Shown: one piece after another, positions 34,679 to 44,952 of the stretch
How positions within the stretch are numbered: the first letter of the stretch is position 1
How the letters are laid out: every line of letters begins with the position of its first letter
Assembly (NCBI GenBank): GCA_020137815.1
Contig: CM035354.1
Location: 4,854,796-4,918,795, forward strand
Direction of reading: 5' to 3'
Source of the DNA: Hormiphora californensis
Lineage: Eukaryota > Ctenophora > Tentaculata > Cydippida > Pleurobrachiidae
DNA length: 64,000 bases
Made by a program: the position numbers and the translations under genes
Notes under the pieces: generated by a model
What the model was told of the DNA's origin: nothing
Seen by the model: the letters and a program-made list of their open reading frames with translations, nothing else
Database searches by the model: none

Positions 34679-36072
34679 TCACGAACTGACAACTGCAGCT
34701 GCTCCATTGTCAATTGAGTTCGCACTGTCTTTCTTGTCATTCTCACTAGTTTTCTCAGCATTACTAATTCCCTCCGTCACCCCTTTCTCAACACCACCCT
34801 CAGTCACCCCTTTCACAGGAGCACTATCTCCCTCAATCAACCCCTTCTCAACTGAATTCACTCCCTCACTCTCTCCCTCGGCTGGTTTCTCGCTGGGTGT
34901 CTGCAAGATGGTAGGGATGACATTGCCAGTATAAAACTTGTGGTTCTTCAGTGTTTGTAGCCAAATAAACATGGACGATTCACGTTTCTCCTTGGTGAAA
35001 ATGTTACTATAAATAACTCGCTTCTTAAACTCGTTCACCTTTTCTTCATACGGTTCCCAAACTATTGGTTTGTGGAATCCGTTGTCTCCAAACTTGATGT
35101 TATACCGGTCCACCCTGACCTCACCCAACACTAGACCCAACCCCGGTGCGAGGGGTAAATCCAACCTCTCCTCCGTCCAGGATCTCTCGAAATATCCCTC
35201 AGGGGTGATGTTCCGGAGTACCGCAATGGTCATACCAACTGTTTTACGAATCTGATGATAAATGAAACTGTCTCCATGAAGAGTTATTGATACCCACTCT
35301 AAATCATTACTGATAAAGGGGTCCGATACGGTGATAGACCGAAGATACCTCATACAACTCGGATCTTTAAACTTCCTTCCACAGCTGTAAGTTGAAAAAG
35401 TTCTTTGTACCAATAAATTTCTGGAAGAAATCACGAGCTCGTTCCAGGACCTCCTTGGGCATCCTATATCCGCTCCATGTATCACCAAAAGTAGGAGCCA
35501 TAGCAAAAGTAGGACACAAGTACTCATAAACCCTGCTTGATGCAAACTTGTGGCTATCAAAGTGTTTTGTGGCCCTGATAAAGTCGTACACAACAATATC
35601 GTCAGGAAGTGCTTCATTTATAGCTGCTAATCCCAGCCTCTACTTGGTCCTCTGCTAGATTCAGGTTACAGGATACGATCTGCCGGGCTGCTGATACACC
35701 CTTATCGGTCCGGGAGGCCCGCTGGAAATACATTTTACGAAGCTCCTTAGAATTCTCCGGACGGACCAGTTTGGCAGCTGAGAGAGCTTTTATCAGCTCC
35801 TCCTCAACAGTTTTAATTCCCGGCTGGTCAGCTTGATAGGCCATTCCTCGGTAGGCCTCACCACAGAATCCCATCAGAACGGCATACTTCTTCTTAGAGG
35901 GCCAGACGTACTCTGAAGAGGTGTCATTTGGAGTTTCCTCTGTTTTGGTCCGCTTGTTTGAGAGGGTGGTGTCATCTGGTGGTGGCGTTGGGGATCGTTT
36001 TAGATCTGATGAAGGAGTGTGTGATTCCATAGTTACTTGTGGAGTTGTGTTTTCATCTTCGGTTTGGAGCAT
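34679..36072 (-). CDS. PUS1: PUS1, tRNA pseudouridine synthase (TruA family), with two frame breaks
   Basis: Converts uridine to pseudouridine in tRNA and other RNAs, in nucleus and mitochondria. A polar N-terminal tail is followed by the catalytic core with ASRTDKGVSAA (catalytic Asp about residue 123), then the region YDFIRATKHFDS, the C-terminal core (SFIYHQIRKTVGM, APGLGLVL) and a long low-complexity Glu/Gly/Val/Lys tail. The core changes frame twice, both +1: at GGG 35634-35632 and near 35393-35389. The protein continues the family alignment in the new frame each time. ATG 36072 follows CTTGTTTTAG by 2 nt. RWDD1 starts 290 bp downstream. Pseudogene status is possible, but the conserved core on both sides of each break argues for sequence error. 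Confidence 0.88.
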
Positions 36073-36317
36073 ATCTAAAACAAGGGGGAAACAAGTGTCA
36101 TCATACAGGTAGTAGTGAGTCTCGAGAGCTAGAGAGAGGAGTAAAACAGTGAGTTCAAGTTTAGAAAGAAAAAGAAATCGATAAATATTATATAGCATAC
36201 CGCACAGAAGTAGATTCAGTATAAAAACACACAGCACAATCTCTCTCAGTCAGCTCGTTGGATATTTACAAGCAATTTTAAAGGGGGGGGGGTGATACTC
36301 AAAAAATATCATTTGAT

Positions 36318-37418
36318 TCAAATGAAACGTCTCCCCCGCCCGTTGGTGGGAGGGTTGTAGTCTGATTGGTACCCATTGTAAAGAGGTGGTGGAGCTCCCC
36401 CCATTGGGGCTGGCGGCCTGCAGGGAGAGGATGTTAGAATTGGCGGGGGGGGGGGGGGGGGGTCAGAGGAGGAGTGCTAGGAACCAGTGCAGTAATAGGT
36501 AGTAATGTGAGTTTTGCTATTATTATTTCACTAAAACACTGTTCGAACAGTTTCACTACAGCCACTAACCGTGATCCCTGGTAATTTCCTCCAGGGTGAC
36601 TTCTCTGAGGTGGTACACCCCCATAGTAGTTATACATGTCGTACATGGGATAGGAGGGATACACTAGGGATTTGTTTAGAGAACTATCCGGATCTTTAAC
36701 TATAATCTCAAGAAGATCCTTCATGGCCCCAGACACCTGTTCTGGATCTTTGCCAGATATAGTAGCGATCCTTTCTCCAGGAACCGCTCCCCAGTCTTCC
36801 TTACCGGTCAGGCGAACTTGTACATTGTGCTCCTGGTGAGGATAATGATTAATGGAGTTTTAGGATACATATTGTGCACATACTTACAGTACAAAACGTG
36901 TTATTATGATAGATTTCTTACCGTTTGGATTCGTTTCACAACATCCCCTTTCTTTCCAATTACTCTCCCAGCAGTCGAATCAGCTATCACAATCTTCATT
37001 TCTTTTGCTCTCGGGTTGAAGTTACTCCTTGGCTTGTTGCGAGTATTCCCACTCTCTTCCCTACCCATATTTCTCACTCTGAAACAAACTTGTAGCTCAA
37101 AAGATGATAAAAGTTAGTTAACATTAAACCTTTCTTTGTAATAGAAGTTTAGCAAATACAAAACACGTACTTCTCCTGAACAATGTCGAGTACTTGCAGG
37201 GTGGCATCTGCAGTTCCCACTACGAGGACAATCCTCTCTTCAGCAAAGGGAAACAGTTCCTCTCTACCAGATACTCTTATCGTGGCGGTACATTTCTTTT
37301 TGATATCTTTAATCCCCTCGCCACCCTTTCCAATTATGTTTCCTGCTACAGGGACTGGTACGAGCACTTTAACCGTAACTTCCTTTTTGGATTTTTCGGT
37401 TGCCGTCTCATCAGCCAT
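36318..37418 (-). CDS. Two-KH-domain RNA-binding protein, Nova/PCBP-like (4 exons)
   Basis: Exons 37418-37171, 37078-36922, 36832-36570 and 36417-36318; 255 residues. KH1 (residues about 14-85) has the GxxG loop as IIGKGGEG. KH2 (about 105-180) has VIGKKGD and follows a linker starting VRNMG, like that of Nova proteins. The tail is rich in Tyr, Pro and Gly and ends with an RGRR patch. Such proteins bind single-stranded pyrimidine-rich RNA and regulate splicing or stability. Nova has a third KH domain that is absent here, so orthology is uncertain. ATG 37418 lies 3 nt after CTTCACCTTAG. First gene of the minus-strand cluster; PUS1 starts 245 bp downstream. Confidence 0.85.
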
Positions 37419-37639
37419 AACCTAAGGTGAAGTTGACTCGAAAAATAGTCGACAGCCAACCCGTTCTATTATTATTATTATTATTATTATCTCTTCGTTG
37501 GTGCATTTGGAGTGGGTGATGGGGAACCCATGGCTGAGTTGTAATGTTTGTTGTAGTTGTGGGGTCTGCGGGCAATCAGTGTCATCCTCTCTCTAGTCAT
37601 GTTATTAAATCACTATCTGGTATCCTTTTTTGAGCAGGT

Positions 37640-37890
37640 GTGAGTATAGCTTGTTTAAAATTATATCTACAGGTTTATGGGACCAGTTATTCCCCCAGTT
37701 TGATAAGTCCAGTTAATTTGGTTTTCCATATATTGTCTTTTTCAACCAGAATTGTTCGTGTGCGATATTTTTACTCTAGGATATACCGCTCTGATGACTC
37801 GTCTGAACATCGCCAATATTTTGACATGTTTCCGTCGGGTATGGGCGGTATATAAGCGCGGAATATTATTATTATTATTATTATTATTAA
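37640..37890 (+). mobile_element. LINE 3' end fragment with (ATT)n tail
   Basis: The sequence just before the tail (GGGCGGTATATAAGCGCGGA) followed by about ten ATT units is the typical end of CR1/L2-type LINEs in invertebrates, where a short frame ends in GGCGGTATATAA and a trinucleotide tail follows. A related (ATT)n tract lies at 37465-37492. The 5' boundary is approximate. Confidence 0.55.
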
Positions 37891-38284
37891 ATCTATATTG
37901 TATACATTGGCAAAATCAACATACACACACTCCTTTTTGTGAGCAAAATAGGATTATCATATAGATTCTCGATAATATAGATGAGTAGATTAGCACTATG
38001 TACTAGACTGTGGGGGGAGTCAGGTGACTGGATTACTGACTCCTTGTGGCAGCCCATTGTCTATCTCAGGGGGTATGGTAGTCCCGCGGGGGACTAGGGA
38101 GGGGGCAGGGGAGGGTATCTCTCGGGGAAAGACTAGGGAGTGGTCCCACAGCCGCGGTCCTGGGGCCTGATGGACCAATACGGGTGCGGTCAACCTGCAA
38201 TAAATCGGCATTGCCCAAACAGAGGGAATCCAGCCCTATGACCTTATACCACAACACTCAAGTCTATTTAACAGAACTTGGAGT

Positions 38285-38481
38285 GCCAACATTGCTAATA
38301 CGCCAGGGCTCCTGTTGCCATCCTTAAACAGGCACCGGCAGGTCCAAATCAATTGGCCGGGTGTTCCAAAAAACACGTATAACACATATGTAGCTTATAC
38401 ACCATTGCTTACACGCCAGGGCTCCTGTTGCCACCCTAAAACAGGCACCGGCGGGTCCAAATCAATTGGCCGGGTGTTCCC
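38285..38481. repeat. Direct repeat pair of about 65 bp
   Basis: Two near-identical stretches, beginning CGCCAGGGCTCCTGTTGCCA and ending GGCCGGGTGTTCC, lie about 110 bp apart. They differ by single bases. No coding frame; probably part of a dispersed repeat. Confidence 0.75.
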
Positions 38482-38583
38482 TTCCTAAAAACCGAGTAGG
38501 GGCATGGTGCCCCTGGGGAACCCCTGCCCAATTTTCAAATAGCGGCACAGGATAAGTATATCTGAATTGCACTGGAACCAACA

Positions 38584-38660
38584 GCTCCGTGGCCGAATGG
38601 CCACAAGTTGGGCTAAGAAACACAAGATCCCAGGTTCAAATCCCGGTCAAGAGATTTATA
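38584..38660 (+). repeat. tRNA-derived SINE-like element
   Basis: An A-box-like TGGCCGAATGG is followed about 40 nt later by the B-box GGTTCAAATCC, spacing suited to RNA polymerase III. The 5' GCTCCGT has no complementary 3' acceptor strand, and a T-rich stretch follows. This fits a tRNA-Leu/Ser-derived SINE head and not a functional tRNA. Confidence 0.55.
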
Positions 38661-39069
38661 ATATTAGACATCTTTTTTTTTCACTTTTGCTTGATATTGA
38701 AGCATTTAAGTTTCCGATTATACCGGCGATTTAACACGATAAATACCGAATACTAGACAGGGAGACTAGGTGAACCTACCCTTACCATCGTACCTGAACC
38801 AAAAGAAGAACCCTACACCGAACAAAGTCAAGATCTAACTAAACTAACTACTTAATTTGACCACGAAATCCGGGTTTTTAGGTGAGCCAAAGCCGACCTC
38901 CAAAAGAAAATCGATTCATTACAAGTAGCGTGACGCGTCCATATGTGAGGACCCGGCGCTATCGTTCGGCAAAAACCAATTCTGGGAAAACCCCAGTACC
39001 GTAAGACATACACTCTTTGGATTTCCAGATGATCAAAGAAAATAGTAAATACCTATGACAATAAACAAA

Positions 39070-40555
39070 ACCTAAAAACGGGGCACCGCTGTATTACACG
39101 GTAACCCCAAAAACGGGGCACCACGGCAACCTAAAATCGGGGCGCCACTGCACTATTATACGGCAACCCCAAAAACGGGGTACCACTGCATTATACGGCA
39201 ACCCAAAAACGGGGCGCCACTGCACTATACGGCAACCCCAAAAACGGGGCACCACTGTCTCACGCGGCAACCCCAAAAACGGGGCACCACTGCATTATAC
39301 GGCAACCCAAAAACGGGGCGCTACTGCACTATACGGCAACCCCAAAAACGGAGCACCACTACATTATACGACAACCCAAAAACGGGGCACCACTGCATTA
39401 TACGGCAACTCTAAAAACGGGGCACCACTGTCTCACGCGGCAACCCCAAAAACGGGGCACCACTGTCTCACGCGGCAACCCCAAAAACGGGGCACTACTG
39501 CATTATACGGCAACCCAAAAAACGGGGCACCACCGCATTAAACAGCTACTCTAAAAACGGGGCACCACTGTCTCACGTGGCAACCTCAAAAAAGGGGCAC
39601 CACTGCATTATACAACAACCCCAAAAACGGGGCACCACTGCATTATACGGCAACTCTAAAAACGGGGCACCACTGTCTCACGTGGCAACCTAAAAAAAAA
39701 AAAAAAGGGGCACCACTGCATTATACAACAAACCCAAAAACGGGGCACAACTGCATTATACGGCAACCCACTGCACTATACGGCAACCCCAAAAACGGGG
39801 CACCACTGCATTATACGGCAACCCAAAAACGGGGCGCTACTGCACTATACGGCAACCCCAAAAACGGAGCACCACTACATTATACGACAACCCAAAAACG
39901 GGGCACCACTGCATTATACGGCAACTCTAAAAACGGGGCACCACTGTCTCACGCGGCAACCCCAAAAACGGGGCACCACTGTCTCACGCGGCAACCCCAA
40001 AAACGGGGCACCACTGCATTATACGGCAACCCAAAAAACGGGGCACCACTGCATTAAACGGCTACTCTAAAAACGGGGCACCACTGTCTCACGTGGCAAC
40101 CTCAAAAAAGGGGCACCACTGCATTATACAACAACCCCAAAAACGGGGCACCACTGCATTATACGGCAACTCTAAAAACGGGGCACCACTGTCTCACGTG
40201 GCAACCTCAAAAAAGGGGCACCACTGCATTATACAACAAACCCAAAAACGGGGCACAACTGCATTATACGGCAACCCAAAAACGGGGCGCCACTGCACTA
40301 TACGGCAACCCCAAAAACGGGGCACCACTGCATTATACGGCAACCCAAAAACGGGGCGCCACTGCACTATACGGCAACCCCAAAACGGGGCACCACTGCA
40401 CTATACGACAACCCAAAAACGGGGCACCACTGCATTAAACGGCAACTCTAAAAATGGGGCACCACTGTCTCACGCGGCAACCTCAAAAAAGGGGCACCAC
40501 TGCATTATACAACAACCCCAAAAACGGAGCACCACTGTCTCACACGGCAACACAA
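39070..40555. repeat. 34-35 bp minisatellite with higher-order structure
   Basis: About 43 tandem units, each containing CCCCAAAAACGGGG (able to form a 4-bp stem) plus a variable arm, either CACCACTGCATTATACGGCA or CACCACTGTCTCACGCGGCA. Blocks of more than 400 bp repeat almost exactly at an offset of about 516 bp (for example 39321 against 39837), so it is a higher-order repeat of about 15 units. The open frame across 40093-40638 is a by-product. Confidence 0.92.
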
Positions 40556-41691
40556 TAACATGGCACCACTGCAATATATGTAACGGCAACCCCAGCAAAA
40601 CTGATTACGAAGTCTGGATTACTCCGATGAGTCACTAAAGGCTACCTCCCCCCTCCCTAAAAAAATCGATCCGTCACAGATAGCCTCAACAACAGCCAAG
40701 TCGCAAAGCCCTGAGCATAACAGGTCGGATCTGAAACCAAACGGTATGCAACAGTACTGGAAACGGTAATCACAACTGCAAAGTCGCCAGCCACTAGAGA
40801 TATGGTATTGGTACCCCTATTCTAGATGGAACCCAATAACAAACAGTGCCACATGGGCCGACTCCTCTTCAAATGCAAATGCATGCGAACGACTCGGTGG
40901 ACCGACCCCTCCCGCTATACCCAAACCATAAGGTATTAGCCATAACAAGGCAATGCGGGAGTGAAAAAAATAGTGAGACGCTCTAGTTATGGAGACGTCG
41001 CTATCGTTCGGCAACTACCTACACCTGGGACAACCCAGGAACGTAAGACTGACACGCTTGTGTTAGTGCATCCGCTGTCGTAGGTAGGATTTATGCAAGA
41101 ACTTATTAAGTAGGATCGTCTGTCGGTCTGCATCTCTAAGGTCATCGCTGTCGGAGGGGACAACGGGGTAACCCGTTTGAACACTGAAGGCGGCTTTGAC
41201 CTGGGGGTGTGGGTCGGCGCTCGGGTTGTCGGTGTGTGGGCGCCAAGGGGAGATCCTACGGAAATAAGGGCTAGCTGATCCCCAACGTCAGCAGTGTGGA
41301 TGGAAGTACGGAGGTACATATACACACACACACACACTATGTACTAGAACTATATAGATAGCCTTATAAAATATAAAACGTATAAAACGTATAAAATAGT
41401 GATTAAAGTTAATTAATTAAATTAAATTGAGATTAAAGTGATAAGATAAGAATAAATTAAAGTGTGATTAAAGTGATAAGAGAAGAATAAGTTAAAGAGT
41501 AAAAATATTAACGCTTAAAAAAATAAATACTGAAGGAATGGGGGTGAAGCTAAGTCAAACGATGAGTGAGGAGTAAGGGTGAGAGATAGGATGATAAAAC
41601 AGAGTGAGTGAGCTAATGCTAAACAAATGTGAGACTAGGTACAGCTAGAAAAATTACATATCTAAAAAATAGAGAATTAAAGACTAGTAAG

Positions 41692-43533
41692 CTAGTGGTT
41701 TAAAAACTCTTCCCCAAATTCAAGGTTGGCGGATACCTCATTAACTAGATTTCGAAACTTCTGTTTAAGATTCCTATCTCTAGAGAATATGAGTGGAATG
41801 TGAAAGTTGGCAGTACAATCAGATAGAGGCTGACACTGTCCCCTTAGAGCCGAAACAGCTCCTGCCGAAGTACACTGGAACAGCTTGTGGAAAGTTGAGT
41901 CCAGTTCAACACCACACTCCAAACAGAAGGGTTCCTCAATCACCTGGGAGCGGTTTTCAACTGAGAATGCGAAATTCTGAAACCGTAGATTATGCCCGTG
42001 AGTAAAATCAAGGAGTCTGGTAGAGGTTTCCCTGTCCATGGATCTCGTAACTAGTGGACATGCAGTAAGAGCACCCGTGTCAACCATTTCTTTGAAGTCG
42101 TCCAGTGAACCCTCCCCATTGTTTCCTTTTACAAGGTCTCCAATAGATGTTACCACAAAACTGTCCCACAAGTGCCACTGGTACAGATCCATGTCTTCTT
42201 TGGAATAGTGGAGTTTATCTGGATCATACGACAGGAGTTCACATCCTCTCCGAAAGGATCTTCCCTCGGTTAGTTGTCTTCCCGAGTTGATATCGGCCTG
42301 TCTTTCAGCCCATTCAAGATACTTCTTAACTGTTGCAATCTGGCTGTAGAAGACATGTCGAGGTTCCGATTCTATCTGAAACAATTTGGCAGTCATGGTG
42401 TCCCTCGCCGTTAGACCCTTTAGGATGAACTTTGTAGTTAACACTTCCAGAGTGATGCTCAGTGGTGGGATAGTCGTCAGAAGATCCGAAAGCACACCTG
42501 AGATATAGAACTGGCTTCCCAAGATCTTTAGCTTGGCTTTTGTCATCAAATTCTTGAAATCCGCTAATCTCTCTTTTAACCATAGAGGTGCAGCATATAG
42601 AAGCTTGGTGAGCACCACTGTCTTGAACAAAATAGATAGTGCGGAGCTGTTCATACCAGCAGTTCTAGATGTAGAGCCAGAAAGGATTCCCCAGGAGTAC
42701 CAACATTTCTGCAAGATGAAAGTGGAATGTTTCTTGAAGCTTAGCTCCGAGTCTAGATACACTCCGAGCACTTTACTCGAGTCAGTGTAGTTGATTATTT
42801 TGGATCCTAGGGTCATTATAGGAAGGGGAGCTGGATCCCATCTCTTGGGGAATACAACCAGAATTTCTGTTTTGTTCTTGTCACAGTTAACAATCAACCT
42901 CCATTTATTGCACCACGCCTCTAGATACTCAAGGATTGATAACATGGCGGACTCGCACTCTACCTGAGTTCCAGTAACCACAACCGTTCCATCGTCAGCA
43001 AATTTAAATGTCTCGGAGCACCCTCTTGCTCCGTTAGGTAGATTCCTAGTCGTGAGAAGGTCCGCAATGTACAGAATAAACAGTAGAGGCGACAACACTC
43101 CTCCTTGAGGTAGGCCCACGAGAGTACAAGCTCTCGCCCTGCCGATCTTCCCATTAATCTTCAGTTTAACCAACCTACTGGAGAGCATGCAATGCAATAA
43201 TCGAAGGAGGTGACCTTTTACTCCAAACCCATGGAGCTTGTAGATAAGGCAATCAGTTGGTACCGTGTCGAAAGCTTTCTCAAAGTCCAGTAACAGTATG
43301 AAAGCAGTAGCTTTTCTACGACGGTTTTCATGTAGAGTAGAAAGAAGCCTATAAAGGTATCGGGTGGTGCTTCGGACTGGGAGGAAACCCTCCTGTTCAT
43401 CGTCCAAGATATCCTCCATGTCGCAGAGCTCACGCATTCTTCGATCAATTATCCGCTCTAAGACCTTTCCGATGTAACTGGTGATTGATATTGGACGAAA
43501 AGAGCCGGGATTTAACCCGTTCGAGGGGCACAT
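41692..43533 (-). mobile_element. 5'-truncated LINE reverse transcriptase (Jockey/CR1-type)
   Basis: About 613 residues of a non-LTR retrotransposon ORF2. It starts within the RT domain (SFRPISIT) and includes LDFEKAFDTVP, GLPQGGVLSPLLF and the catalytic FADDG box, followed by the thumb and a long C-terminal part with a zinc-knuckle-like CLECG...H...C. Endonuclease and the first RT motifs are absent, so the copy is 5'-truncated at about 43533. The remaining frame is fully open, suggesting a recent insertion. Nearest-clade assignment is tentative. Confidence 0.9.
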
Positions 43534-44952
43534 ATTTCAGTTGGGATTGCTTAGCACCCTGCAGAAATTACATGTGGTTGGGGGACAGTATGAAATCGGT
43601 ACTGCGAATTGGTACGGTAGGAGACGAGGAGGATTAAGGTCTAAAAATGACTCAAAAGAGTGAAAATTGGGGAACCCGACGAAAAAAAGTCTCGAAAAGC
43701 GTGCGATCTTCGAAAAAGTGTGCAAATTTTTGAAACAAATTTAAAAAATCGAGCGCGCGTCGAGTAAATGCAACGCAATTTATAAAACTTTCGCGCGTCA
43801 CAAGTTAATGCATCGTGATTTTGCGCGTCGCTCTCAGCTCAGCTTCAGTTTGGATCCCAAAATTTCCAATTTTGAAACTCACTTTTTACTCCTTTACTCC
43901 GCGCTGTTTCTTTCCTTACAGAATGCAGTTTATCAGGGAACTCTGTTAACCACTATGAATGGATTTGCTACATAGTACATACCCTGGATGAGTTTGGTAT
44001 TTCAAATGAAAAAAATCGGGAATTTATGTCGAAAAAGCATCCCATCCCATCCCAACATATCCCACAAACACACAGAAGTCAGTCGCGACGAAGTACCACA
44101 ACTCGTTTATCTGTAGAGCGACTCGACTATGGAACACACTACCCAGGGAAGTGAACTTAGCGGAAGACCTACCGTCGTTCAAGGTTCTACTAGGGGAATG
44201 GATTAAGAGATTTCCGGATCGCCTACCGGTAACCGGTTCTCGGATACCCAAAACAAATCAACAATTCATTCTTGGACTGGATACGGATCGCTTCCAGGGA
44301 GGGGAGGCTCTGTGAGGAACTGACACCTGTGTAGTTTGTACACGAAGAAGATTACAAGATTACATCCAGGGCTCTTTTATCTCTACCTGCTGCGACATAT
44401 CAGAGCTCTAAAGTCAGTTTGAAATTGAAAGGTCTCCGGGTGATACACACGTATGAGGTTGAAAGGTTACCGGACAAGGGCACGTGTTTTGTGGACCACC
44501 AGAAATTAGAAAATCTACTGGAAGATTGCCTTGCTCGACCCTGTTTCCTGCGCCCCAGGAAGTTGCAATTATTAGTGGAGCCGGTGGTTTCTCCTCTGTG
44601 TCACCTGGAGTCTTCTGGGTACCTTTTGTTTGTACATATTTGTATAACTTGCAACCGCCCGCCCACTGGAGATTCAAGGCCCATTGACGATAAAGTGTTC
44701 CTTCCTAATTCCTTACTTACTTGAAATCAGGAAAAAATTTACACTATCCACTATCCAGTATCCCTGCTTTATATTTAAGAATATTGCCACTACACTCATT
44801 CTGGAACATGCTGAATTCTAACTTCGGTACATTGATTTGACTAAGCTCGGTGATGCATATTGAAATCCGTTTAAAATTAAACATGATATAGCACGCGGTA
44901 GCGAAACAGTACTATCCAGTATCCAGTATTTAAAACTGACACTCTCTAGCCA
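43534..44952. other. Intergenic region with a degraded LINE fragment
   Basis: Apart from a LINE relic at about 44060-44313, I see only short frames and AT-rich sequence with CGCG clusters around 43750-43830. It should contain the promoter of PAF1 at its right end, but no core element is obvious. Confidence 0.55.
44060..44313 (+). pseudogene. Decayed LINE reverse transcriptase C-terminus
   Basis: A frame reading WNTLPREV, then a Phe-Lys-x-x-Leu segment, resembles the C-terminal tail shared by many LINE RTs (WNxLP ... FKxxL). The part before about 44130 continues in a different frame (SRRSTTTRLS), indicating decay. It ends with a stop at about 44313. Confidence 0.6.

Larger units (their letters stand above)
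37419..41691. other. Repeat-rich intergenic region
   Basis: No gene recognised. It holds (ATT)n tracts, a LINE 3' end, a direct repeat pair, a SINE-like element and a large minisatellite, described separately. About 40640-41340 has only short frames. The AT-rich stretch 41340-41690 is probably the 3' untranslated part of the LINE on the minus strand. Confidence 0.6.

Noticed and set aside
38584-38660. Functional tRNA gene
   Set aside because: A- and B-boxes are present but the acceptor stem cannot pair; a tRNA-derived SINE fits better.
39070-40555. CRISPR-like array
   Set aside because: Units are contiguous and nearly identical with no unique spacers, and the genome is animal.
40093-40638. 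181-residue frame on the + strand
   Set aside because: Entirely within the 34-35 bp minisatellite; the peptide is just the repeat.
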